A DNA stretch of 64,000 nucleotides from Marinomonas sp. UCMA 3892. GTDB lineage: Bacteria; Pseudomonadota; Gammaproteobacteria; Pseudomonadales; Marinomonadaceae. The notes beneath the pieces are model-generated. The model ran no database searches and was not told the origin of the DNA. It saw only the letters and a list, made by a program, of their open reading frames with translations. Every line of letters starts with the position of its first letter. Positions within the stretch are counted from its first letter, which is position 1. Shown here one piece after another: positions 46,955 to 54,397 of this stretch. The DNA is taken from assembly GCF_012726345.1 (NCBI RefSeq), contig NZ_PTXN01000001.1, forward strand, positions 398,654 to 462,653. The letters are read 5' to 3'. A program made the translations under genes and the position numbers.

Positions 46955-46966
46955 CTGGATGTTAGA

Positions 46967-47518
46967 ATGTTTCGTGTATTAGATTTGGTGTTTTCTCTGT
47001 TGGGCTTGGTGTGTGGCTCTCCGGTGTTGTTGGTGATTTATCTGATTGGCTTATTTGATACGGGTTCGCCTATTTTCCGACAAGAGCGCGTAGGGCGTAA
47101 CAAAAAGCCGTTTGTGTTGGTGAAGTTTCGTACCATGTCGGTGGATACGGCTTCCGTGGCGAGCCATTTGGCGTCTACGGCTTCCATTACTAAACTAGGT
47201 GGTTTTTTACGCCGTACCAAGCTAGATGAATTGCCACAGCTTTGGAATGTTCTAAAAGGCGAAATGAGTTTAGTTGGCCCGCGTCCTGGTTTGTTTAATC
47301 AAACTGAGTTGACCCAAGCCCGTGATGCCAAAGGTGTGTTTAATGTGCGTCCTGGTATTACTGGGTTGGCGCAAATTTCGGATATTGATATGTCGACGCC
47401 TGAGCTGTTGGCGGAAACCGATGCGAAGATGATTCGAGATAAGTCTTTGAAAAACTACTTCGTTTATATCATTAAGACGGTAACAGGAAGCGGTTCTGGA
47501 GATAGAGTTAAGAGTTAG
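46967..47518 (+). CDS. Initiating sugar-phosphate transferase (PglC/WbpL-like)
   Basis: A 183-residue monotopic phosphoglycosyltransferase. One hydrophobic re-entrant segment (VFSLLGLVCGSPVLLVIYLIG) is followed by GSPIFRQERVGRNKKPFVLVKFRTM, LRRTKLDELPQLWNVLKGEMSLVGPRPG and RPGITGLAQIS, the family hallmarks with the catalytic Asp-Glu pair in KLDELP. It transfers a sugar-1-phosphate from the UDP sugar to undecaprenyl phosphate, so it starts the repeat unit; UDP-QuiNAc made by its neighbours is a plausible donor. REP elements follow and separate it from the dehydratase gene. Confidence 0.88.
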   Translation: MFRVLDLVFSLLGLVCGSPVLLVIYLIGLFDTGSPIFRQERVGRNKKPFVLVKFRTMSVDTASVASHLASTASITKLGGFLRRTKLDELPQLWNVLKGEMSLVGPRPGLFNQTELTQARDAKGVFNVRPGITGLAQISDIDMSTPELLAETDAKMIRDKSLKNYFVYIIKTVTGSGSGDRVKS

Positions 47519-47593
47519 TTATGATTTTCGCAAACCTTACATGCATATTGTTTGCAAAATTGGTGTAAAATGTTTTTACTTAGGTTTGTTTTG

Positions 47594-47917
47594 TAGGTCG
47601 TGGTTTAGTGCGGCATTTTCGTTTTTGTAGATAAAGTTTTTTGACGGCCTAAAGGCCGACCTACATGTGATTTGGTTATGTTGGGCTTTTGACGGCCTGA
47701 AGGCCAACCTACAGGTGGTTTGGTGTTGTTGGTTTTTTGATGGCCTGAAGGCCGGCCTACATGTGATTTGGTGATGTTGGGCTTTTGACGGCCTAAAGGC
47801 CGACCTACATGTGATTTGGTGTTGTTGGTTTTTTGACAGCCTAAAGGCCGACCTACAAGATGGGTTTTAAAATGTCAGATTACGCCTCGTACCTCGGCTC
47901 ATCTGACCTACGGGGAA
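47594..47917. repeat. REP-A array in reverse orientation plus one REP-B
   Basis: A degenerate direct element (GTAGGTCGTGGTTTAGTGCGG at 47594) is followed by about five reverse REP-A copies (ACGGCCTAAAGGCCGACCTAC and variants, 47642-47863) spaced by ATGTGATTTGGTGTTG-type linkers. This is the same unit as the 14.15-14.46 kb array but inverted. A reverse B1 element (GTCAGATTACGCC ... ATCTGACCTACG) closes it at 47874-47917. These elements fill the gap between the initiating transferase and wbpM-like genes. Confidence 0.9.
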
Positions 47918-47949
47918 GTTTGTTTTTTAATGGATAGTTACATTACAAG

Positions 47950-49959
47950 ATGTTTGGTTTTAGTACATATAGGTTGTACATGATGATTAAAAAGTTTGAT
48001 TTCCTTTGGTCTCTTCCTCGTTTTTATAAACGTCTTATCAGCTTAGCGGTTGATTCTATTTTTGTTTATCTTGCTTTTGTTTTTGCTTACTGGGCGCGAT
48101 TGGGTGAGTTCAGTGCCTTTAAAGGCCATTCTATTTGGCTTGTGGTGGCGGGTACTATCGCTGTTACTTTGTTAGTGAATATAAAGCTTGGTTTATATCG
48201 AGCTATTTTGCGTTATTTAACTTTTCATGCTTTTAGTGCGATTTTAGTTGGTGCGGCTATTTCTGCATTGAGTATTACGTCTTTTGCGTATTTCTTTGAG
48301 GCGAATATTCCACGTACTGTGCCAATTATTTATTTTCCGTTTTTGGTTATGTTGTGTGGTGGTTCTCGGGTTTTGATTCGTGGTTTATTGACGCAGGCGC
48401 CACAAAAAGGTTCTGAATCTGTATTGGTTTTTGGTGCTGGATCTACTGGTCGGCAGCTTACTTTGGCACTTCGTCAGGCTTCTAGTTATCGCGTGAAGGG
48501 TTTTATCGATCGTGATGAGTCTTTAGCCAATACCATTATTCAGGGTGTGCCTGTTTATAATGTCGATAAAGTTGGTGAGTTAATCGAAAAATACGACATT
48601 GAAAAGGTATTGTTAGCTATTCCTAAGGCGAGTCGTTCTGAACGGAAGCAAGTGATCGAGCAACTTATGCCTTATCCGGTGGAAGTGCTTACCGTACCAG
48701 ATTTTAATGACATAGTGACAGGTAAGGCTAAGGTAAGTGAGTTACAAGATGTCGCTGTCGATGATTTACTTGGTCGGGATGTGGTAGAACCTGTTGCTTC
48801 GTTAATGCAGGCGAATATTTCTGGTAAAGTCGTCATGGTGACTGGGGCTGGCGGTTCGATAGGTTCGGAGTTATGTCGTCAGATTATAGCGCAGCAGCCT
48901 AGTACCTTGATTGTATTTGATGTGTCTGAATACGCTGTGTATCAGATCGATAAAGAGCTTAATGAGATTCTTGAGCAAGAGTCGTTTAATGTCAAAATTG
49001 TGCCTTTGATTGGCTCTGTACAGCGTATTAATCGCTTAGCTTCTACCATGAAGGCGTTTGGAGTTCATACGGTTTACCATGCGGCGGCTTATAAACATGT
49101 GCCATTGGTTGAATATAATGTGGTCGAAGGGGTGCGTAATAATGCCTTCGGAACTTATTACTCAGCTAAAGCGGCGATTGAAAGTGGTGTGGAATCCTTC
49201 GTATTAATCTCTACAGATAAAGCCGTTCGACCAACGAATGTGATGGGCGCAACAAAACGTATGGCGGAGCTGGGGCTGCAAGCCTTGGCCGAAGCTGAAG
49301 CGAAAAAAGCCGCTAAACAAGAAAAATTCACCCGTTTCTGTATGGTACGTTTTGGTAATGTGCTTGGTTCGTCTGGTTCGGTTATTCCTGTCTTTAAAAA
49401 GCAAATTCTTGAAAACCAGCCCATTACGGTGACACACCCAGATATTATTCGTTACTTTATGACCATTCCAGAAGCCGCTCAATTGGTTATACAAGCCGGC
49501 GCTATGGGCAAGGGTGGGGATGTGTTTGTATTGGATATGGGGGAGCCTGTTAAGATTGTTGATCTTGCCAAAAACCTAATTCGCTTGTCTGGTTTGGAAG
49601 TGAAGTCCGATGCTAACCCAAATGGCGATATTGAAATTCAATTTACCGGGCTGCGCCCTGGTGAGAAGCTTTTTGAAGAGCTATTGATTGGCGATAATGT
49701 AAAAGAAACTCAGCATAAACGTATTATGACCGCCAATGAGCGGTTTTTATCCTTACCTGATTTTGTTCAAACCATGGAGCAATTGGATAAAGCTTGCCAT
49801 GATTTTGACCATGAAAAAGTGCGTGAGATCTTGATTACGGCTCCAACCGATTTTCAGCCAACCGATGGTATTGGCGATTTGGTGTGGAATGCGAAAAAAG
49901 CGTTAGATCAGCAAGTTGAAGATTCAAATGTTGTTCACTTGAAAGCAAGTGTTTTGTAG
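47950..49959 (+). CDS. UDP-GlcNAc 4,6-dehydratase (WbpM/PglF-like)
   Basis: 669 residues; starts at 47980 or 47983 would shorten it by 10-11 residues and fit the family equally well. Four membrane segments occupy residues 20-150, then a CoA-binding-like Rossmann domain (VLVFGAGSTGRQL) and the C-terminal short-chain dehydrogenase domain (MVTGAGGSIGSELCRQI, VYHAAAYKHVPLVE, STDKAVRPTNVMGATKR). It removes water from UDP-GlcNAc to give the 4-keto-6-deoxy sugar. The last 304 bases are duplicated at 58653-58956. Its extreme C-terminus reads LKASVL whereas the downstream copy ends LKEHVS. Confidence 0.92.
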   Translation: MFGFSTYRLYMMIKKFDFLWSLPRFYKRLISLAVDSIFVYLAFVFAYWARLGEFSAFKGHSIWLVVAGTIAVTLLVNIKLGLYRAILRYLTFHAFSAILVGAAISALSITSFAYFFEANIPRTVPIIYFPFLVMLCGGSRVLIRGLLTQAPQKGSESVLVFGAGSTGRQLTLALRQASSYRVKGFIDRDESLANTIIQGVPVYNVDKVGELIEKYDIEKVLLAIPKASRSERKQVIEQLMPYPVEVLTVPDFNDIVTGKAKVSELQDVAVDDLLGRDVVEPVASLMQANISGKVVMVTGAGGSIGSELCRQIIAQQPSTLIVFDVSEYAVYQIDKELNEILEQESFNVKIVPLIGSVQRINRLASTMKAFGVHTVYHAAAYKHVPLVEYNVVEGVRNNAFGTYYSAKAAIESGVESFVLISTDKAVRPTNVMGATKRMAELGLQALAEAEAKKAAKQEKFTRFCMVRFGNVLGSSGSVIPVFKKQILENQPITVTHPDIIRYFMTIPEAAQLVIQAGAMGKGGDVFVLDMGEPVKIVDLAKNLIRLSGLEVKSDANPNGDIEIQFTGLRPGEKLFEELLIGDNVKETQHKRIMTANERFLSLPDFVQTMEQLDKACHDFDHEKVREILITAPTDFQPTDGIGDLVWNAKKALDQQVEDSNVVHLKASVL

Positions 49960-49992
49960 TTGCCCTTTTATAAATTGTATTTCATTCCGGAG

Positions 49993-50050
49993 AATGCTTT
50001 TCTTCAGGGAAGATTAAGTTTTTTCCTATTCTTCCCTGAAGAAAAGCATT
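49993..50050. repeat. 21-bp perfect inverted repeat at the left cassette border
   Basis: Arms 49993-50013 and 50030-50050 are exact reverse complements (left arm starts AATGCTTTTC), with a 16-base loop containing six T's. It starts 33 bases after the wbpM-like stop. There is no T-run after either arm, so it is not a standard intrinsic terminator, though it would halt or protect transcripts. It is the first feature of the DNA that is absent after the downstream wbpM copy. The remaining 50051-50285 contains a 14-bp tandem repeat (ATTTGCTGTTTTAT at 50091 and 50105) and a TATAAT box at 50230-50235 that could serve the cassette. Confidence 0.85.
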
Positions 50051-50285
50051 TGTTGCTCAATATGTGATGAGGGGCTGAGTTCATAATTGAATTTGCTGTT
50101 TTATATTTGCTGTTTTATATTTGGGGGCTTATACCATTAGATAATTTTAAAGTTAATGTAGGACATGGGAAGAACTTTTCCGGATTTTTCTTAAGCGTTT
50201 TGAAGTATACTCAATACAGATGCCTAGGATATAATCTTTACTGTAAGCTCAAAAAAGCTAAGATCTATACAAAAAAAGTGACAAG

Positions 50286-51851
50286 ATGCCTAAAATTGCT
50301 GAAATTCTAAGTTTCTCCTTTACTGAATCGAAATGGAAACACTTGATACATGAATATAATAGTTCAAGAGTAGAGCCTGTAACTTCGATAAACGGGAAAG
50401 AGTTTGATCATCAAGTTCGGAAGTTTTCTGCTATATTGCAGCGGTTGCCAGTTTATAATCAAAGAATTGTATTGCTACTTGATGCAGGTTTTAATTTTTT
50501 AAATACTTTTATTTCATGTCTCTATGCGGGAATTACAGTTATACCGTGTGCAATTCCTGTTAATGATAATGATAAAAAAAGATTGCAAAAAATTTTACAG
50601 GATAGTCAATGTTCAGCTTTAATTATTCAGCAGAAATATGAAGAGGAATTTAGACAAGTTTTTTGTCACCTTCATCTTTTTATTTATGAAGAACTCGTTT
50701 GTGCTGCTAATTTTTGCCAGCCAACAAAAAAGTATTGTGATTTTATAAATGGCATTGCTGTTATTCAATATTCTTCTGGTTCAACTCAATTTCCTAAAGG
50801 AGTTTTAGTCACTGAAAAAATGATTATTGCGAACCACAAGGAAGTTGCCGAGCGCTGGAATTTTCACGATCAAACTAAAATTTTGTCATGGCTACCTCAC
50901 TATCATGATATGGGGTTATTTGGAAAAATTCTTTACCCCTTGATGTCTGGTTCATGGTTGATGCTATTATCTTCAAATGAATTTATTAAACGTCCATCCA
51001 GATGGTTAAAGTTGATATCAGAATATAGAGTAAATGTGAGCGGAGGGCCCCCCTTTGCTTATGAGCTATGTACAAAGTTTTGTTCAGACTCCCTTGCTCT
51101 GCAACTTGATTTAAGCTGCTGGAAAATTGCATTTTGTGGGGCAGATTATGTGCCAAAAAAGGTCGCTCAAATGTTTGTTGAAAAATTTACTCAGAGTCAG
51201 TTTAATCCAATATCTTTTTTTGCTTGTTATGGTCTTGCTGAAGTTGTTCTTTTCGCAGGTGGTGAACCTACAGCGGATCAAGGCTATTTAACCAACGATA
51301 TCAATCTGGGTAGTGATTTATTACCCTGTTATCTTGGCGAACATCATCCTAATATTGCCATTTTTGATCCGCATACACATCACCCCGTAGAAGATGGCGA
51401 AGAAGGCTATATTTGTTTTAGTGGTGATAGTGTTGCCACTCAATATTGTACTTCGCAAATTGATACAATTTATTATGATAAAAAGTGGCTGATAACTGGT
51501 GATTTAGGCTTAATCAGCAATCATTATTTAACGGTGACGGGACGTATAAAGGATATTGTTAAGGTTAGAGGTAAAACCGTTCATCCTATTGATCTGGCTA
51601 TTTTGGCGAATGAAAACTTTCCTGAATTAAATTTTCATGCATTCTTGATGCAACAAGAAAGCTCTGAAAATGAGCTTTCTTTTACTATAGAGTGTTGGAA
51701 TAGGAAGTTACCGGAAAATCCAGTCATTGTTGAAGACAGTCTTCAAAGTCTTTTTTCTAAGAACTTTGGCTTATTTATTAAAAAGATAGAAATATTGCCA
51801 AGAAATACATTAGCACGAACTTCAAGTGGAAAAATTAGACGCTGGTCATAA
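50286..51851 (+). CDS. Fatty acyl-AMP ligase-like enzyme (FAAL)
   Basis: 521 residues of the ANL superfamily. The ATP motif YSSGSTQFPKG lies at residues 162-172, and SWLPHYHDMGLFGKILYPL with RPSRWLKLISEYRVNVSGGPPFAYELC is the distinctive FAAL signature. CYGLAE ends at 320, TGDLG lies near 405-409, and catalytic Lys516 lies in SSGKIRR. FAALs activate a fatty acid as acyl-AMP and load it on an acyl carrier protein rather than CoA; an ACP gene lies four genes downstream. The chain length is below the usual 570-600. It is the first gene of the AT-rich cassette. Which acid it uses cannot be read from sequence. Confidence 0.82.
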   Translation: MPKIAEILSFSFTESKWKHLIHEYNSSRVEPVTSINGKEFDHQVRKFSAILQRLPVYNQRIVLLLDAGFNFLNTFISCLYAGITVIPCAIPVNDNDKKRLQKILQDSQCSALIIQQKYEEEFRQVFCHLHLFIYEELVCAANFCQPTKKYCDFINGIAVIQYSSGSTQFPKGVLVTEKMIIANHKEVAERWNFHDQTKILSWLPHYHDMGLFGKILYPLMSGSWLMLLSSNEFIKRPSRWLKLISEYRVNVSGGPPFAYELCTKFCSDSLALQLDLSCWKIAFCGADYVPKKVAQMFVEKFTQSQFNPISFFACYGLAEVVLFAGGEPTADQGYLTNDINLGSDLLPCYLGEHHPNIAIFDPHTHHPVEDGEEGYICFSGDSVATQYCTSQIDTIYYDKKWLITGDLGLISNHYLTVTGRIKDIVKVRGKTVHPIDLAILANENFPELNFHAFLMQQESSENELSFTIECWNRKLPENPVIVEDSLQSLFSKNFGLFIKKIEILPRNTLARTSSGKIRRWS

Positions 51852-51862
51852 AAGGGGGGGGG

Positions 51863-52984
51863 ATGACATTTGATAACTGTATTAACTCACAGAGAGTAGC
51901 GCAAAAAGTATTGACATCAAATAAGATGTTTCCGCCTTCGATAAGAGAACATTTGCTGAAGTTACAGAAACAGGCCAATGTAGATTTCTCTAAACTTATT
52001 AACATTGTTGATGGTTTTATGAGTTTTATGTCAGGCGAGGAACATAAAGAAATAAAAGTTGCTCTGGCGCAACCTATGGGCAAAAAAAATTTACTCTCTT
52101 ATGAGGAAACGATCCAAAAAACGGGGGCGGTACTTGTAGGTAAATTACAACAGCAGCGTGAAGGCAATATTAATTTAGTAAATGATATTGAGACTCCGTT
52201 GTTTTTAACAATTGTCAAAGAAATTTTTGGGTTTCAACCTGAAAATGATGAAGCCCTGTTAAAAGATATTAATATAGCTGTGTATATTATTGAGCCTATG
52301 CAATCTATAAAGATGTTATTGCAGATAGAAAGTGCTTTTGAAAGAATTATTGGCCAAATTTCGAAGCAAATTGTCTTGCCAGGGTCAACAGGGCTGATTA
52401 AAGATATTCACAGCGCACTGTTAAATACAAGAATTAGCGATAATTCAATTGAGAAAATCGCTATCGTTATAACTAATTTGCTAATTGCATCTAGAACAAC
52501 AACGGAAACCTTATCAAATATTATAATTGCAAATAAGGATTTAAGTGCTAAAGAGTGTGAAAAATTTGCAGATGTCGATTGGGTGAAAGATAATCTTTCT
52601 GGCTTAGTACGTTTATGTGGATCAGCTGTTTATTTAACTAGAACTGCAAGTGAAGATGTATGCTTTGATGAAATTAAATTGCAGAAAAATGACAATTTAT
52701 TGATCCATTTGCCTTCAGCTAATCGCGATGGTTCATACTATCAAAATTGCGATTATTCTCATCTAGACCAGTCACCAAAGCAGCGAAGCATTGCTTTTGG
52801 AGGTGGTATTCATCGTTGTCCCGGTGAGCAATTAGCGCTTATGACCTTAACTGTAGTATTACCGATTTTATATCAAAATTTTCCTAATATCGAAGTAGAT
52901 ATAAATAAAGTAGAGTATATGACAACTCGTTTGGCCATTCGTTTGATATCTGCCCCCGCAACTCTGAATCGAGTGAACAGCTAG
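51863..52984 (+). CDS. Cytochrome P450 with degenerate ExxR (P450 no. 1)
   Basis: 373 residues, short for a bacterial P450. The heme-binding motif FGGGIHRCPG is intact with ligand Cys319, and the preceding LTRTASED and HLPSANRDG segments are class-typical. The K-helix ExxR reads GLVR (residues 247-250), so the Glu is missing while the Arg is kept. The I-helix reads IASRTTTET where AGxET(T) is usual, so the acid is missing. The C-helix has HKEIK where HxxxR is expected. Nine G's (51854-51862) directly precede the ATG in the ribosome site. In context it may oxidise an ACP-bound acyl chain, or be catalytically altered. Confidence 0.85.
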   Translation: MTFDNCINSQRVAQKVLTSNKMFPPSIREHLLKLQKQANVDFSKLINIVDGFMSFMSGEEHKEIKVALAQPMGKKNLLSYEETIQKTGAVLVGKLQQQREGNINLVNDIETPLFLTIVKEIFGFQPENDEALLKDINIAVYIIEPMQSIKMLLQIESAFERIIGQISKQIVLPGSTGLIKDIHSALLNTRISDNSIEKIAIVITNLLIASRTTTETLSNIIIANKDLSAKECEKFADVDWVKDNLSGLVRLCGSAVYLTRTASEDVCFDEIKLQKNDNLLIHLPSANRDGSYYQNCDYSHLDQSPKQRSIAFGGGIHRCPGEQLALMTLTVVLPILYQNFPNIEVDINKVEYMTTRLAIRLISAPATLNRVNS

Positions 52985-53004
52985 GTCCATTTGAGAAAAT
53001 ACTT

Positions 53005-54120
53005 ATGAAGCTTATTGAACGACAACCATCCAAGTTTCTTGAAAACTCAAGGATGCTAATAATTACTGATACAAGCGAAGCTGAAACAGTATTACGCAAA
53101 AAAACATATACGATACCCAATTTGTATCGATTTCTTGAAAATCTTGAAAATGCCTCAGGTGAATCATTAGAAATGACACGGTGTTTTGTTAATGTTGCCC
53201 CCTTTTTTTTAGAAAATGAACGGCATCAACTCATTCGTAAATTAGCCCTTGAATTTTTCCATCACAAAAATCTTGCAAACTGGGAGGCGTTTATTTCTTA
53301 CCAAATTAATGATCTGGTAAGTGCAATTCCAAAGGGGCAAAAAATTGATCTTGTCCAAGTTATCGCTTACCCACTGTTTGATCGTATTGGCAGGCCTCTT
53401 TTAGGTGTTTATCCTAATGACTATAAAGCTTTTGATCGTCGTGCAACAGTTCTTCAAAAGCTGGTCGAGCCAATGCAATCAATCCGTAAGCTGAAACTAT
53501 TTGAAGAAGATGTTAAATTGTTAGTGAGTATGTTACGTGAAGCATCAAACAAGAAAAAGCCAGAGGTGATATATAACTGCGCACTTCCAGATGCATCATT
53601 TTTAGAAAAATTATTAGATAGACGCCCATTGGATGAAACATCTTGTTATGCTTTATCAATAGCAATGTTCGCCGCGTTGGCGCCATTAGTTCAAACCACA
53701 GTAAATATGTTGGCACTTATTATATCGAATTTAAATGGTAAGCCTTTTATTAAACAAGACTTTCTTGATGATTTAGATTATTTTATTCATTTATCAACTG
53801 CCCCTAAATATATTCACAGAATTGCGAATGAAAATAATTATATTGGAGATAAATATATTAAAGAAGGTACAACTATACTAATTGATATTCAAAAAGCCTT
53901 TGATGTTGACACCAAGAAAAATAGTCGATTATCAAAACACTTCTCTTTTGGTGTTGGTACACATTTTTGTATTGGCGCCCAAATATCGAAAAAAATATTA
54001 AAAGAACTAATTCCCATTTTTTTCGAAAATTTTCCAAATACAACGATTGTGTCGTATGAGATAGATGTTGATAACAGTATAGCTTATGCGTATAAAAAAT
54101 TTATTGTTAGTCAAAATTAA
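53005..54120 (+). CDS. Cytochrome P450 with degenerate ExxR (P450 no. 2)
   Basis: 371 residues. The heme motif FGVGTHFCIG carries Cys322, and ERHQLIRKLALEFF is a normal C-helix. The position equivalent to ExxR reads YFIH (259-262), so both Glu and Arg are gone, and the I-helix region AALAPLVQTTVN lacks the acidic residue. It resembles the preceding P450 in length and layout (both contain VEPMQSI or IEPMQSI at a similar place, residues 143-160), so the pair probably arose by duplication. It lies 20 bases after its neighbour and 13 before the ACP gene. It might act as a heterodimer partner or as a second oxidation enzyme. Confidence 0.83.
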   Translation: MKLIERQPSKFLENSRMLIITDTSEAETVLRKKTYTIPNLYRFLENLENASGESLEMTRCFVNVAPFFLENERHQLIRKLALEFFHHKNLANWEAFISYQINDLVSAIPKGQKIDLVQVIAYPLFDRIGRPLLGVYPNDYKAFDRRATVLQKLVEPMQSIRKLKLFEEDVKLLVSMLREASNKKKPEVIYNCALPDASFLEKLLDRRPLDETSCYALSIAMFAALAPLVQTTVNMLALIISNLNGKPFIKQDFLDDLDYFIHLSTAPKYIHRIANENNYIGDKYIKEGTTILIDIQKAFDVDTKKNSRLSKHFSFGVGTHFCIGAQISKKILKELIPIFFENFPNTTIVSYEIDVDNSIAYAYKKFIVSQN

Positions 54121-54133
54121 GAGTACAATTACT

Positions 54134-54397
54134 ATGAAATTTAATTCTAGAGTTACGCTAAATGATATTGTTGATTTTATCCTAAATAAAGTTTCTCTGC
54201 ATACAAAAGTACCGAGAGATACTCTTAATGCGGATACTTTACTGGCAAATGTTGGTGTTGATTCTTTAATAGCTGTTCTAATATGTGGCTATCTCGAGGA
54301 CGAGTATAATTTAGAAATCGAACCTTTTATCATGTTTGAATATAAAACCGCAGATGAGGTCGCTAATGTAATTTTTAAAAGAGTGGCGTCCGAGTGA
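54134..54397 (+). CDS. Acyl carrier protein
   Basis: 87 residues from ATG 54134; an earlier frame start at 54086 overlaps the P450 gene and is less likely. The phosphopantetheine site is GVDSL with Ser44, followed by helix IAVLICGYLEDEY and the helix III region IMFEYKTADEVANVI, which fits discrete polyketide- or FAAL-type carriers (their DSL with hydrophobic flank). It should carry the acyl group loaded by the ligase at 50286. It overlaps the carbamoyltransferase gene by four bases (GTGA), so production is coupled. No phosphopantetheinyl transferase is in the window. Confidence 0.88.
   Translation: MKFNSRVTLNDIVDFILNKVSLHTKVPRDTLNADTLLANVGVDSLIAVLICGYLEDEYNLEIEPFIMFEYKTADEVANVIFKRVASE

Noticed and set aside
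50107..50310. 67-codon frame upstream of the acyl-AMP ligase
   Set aside because: Overlaps the ligase start in another frame, begins in a 14-bp tandem repeat and lacks a ribosome site or known domain.
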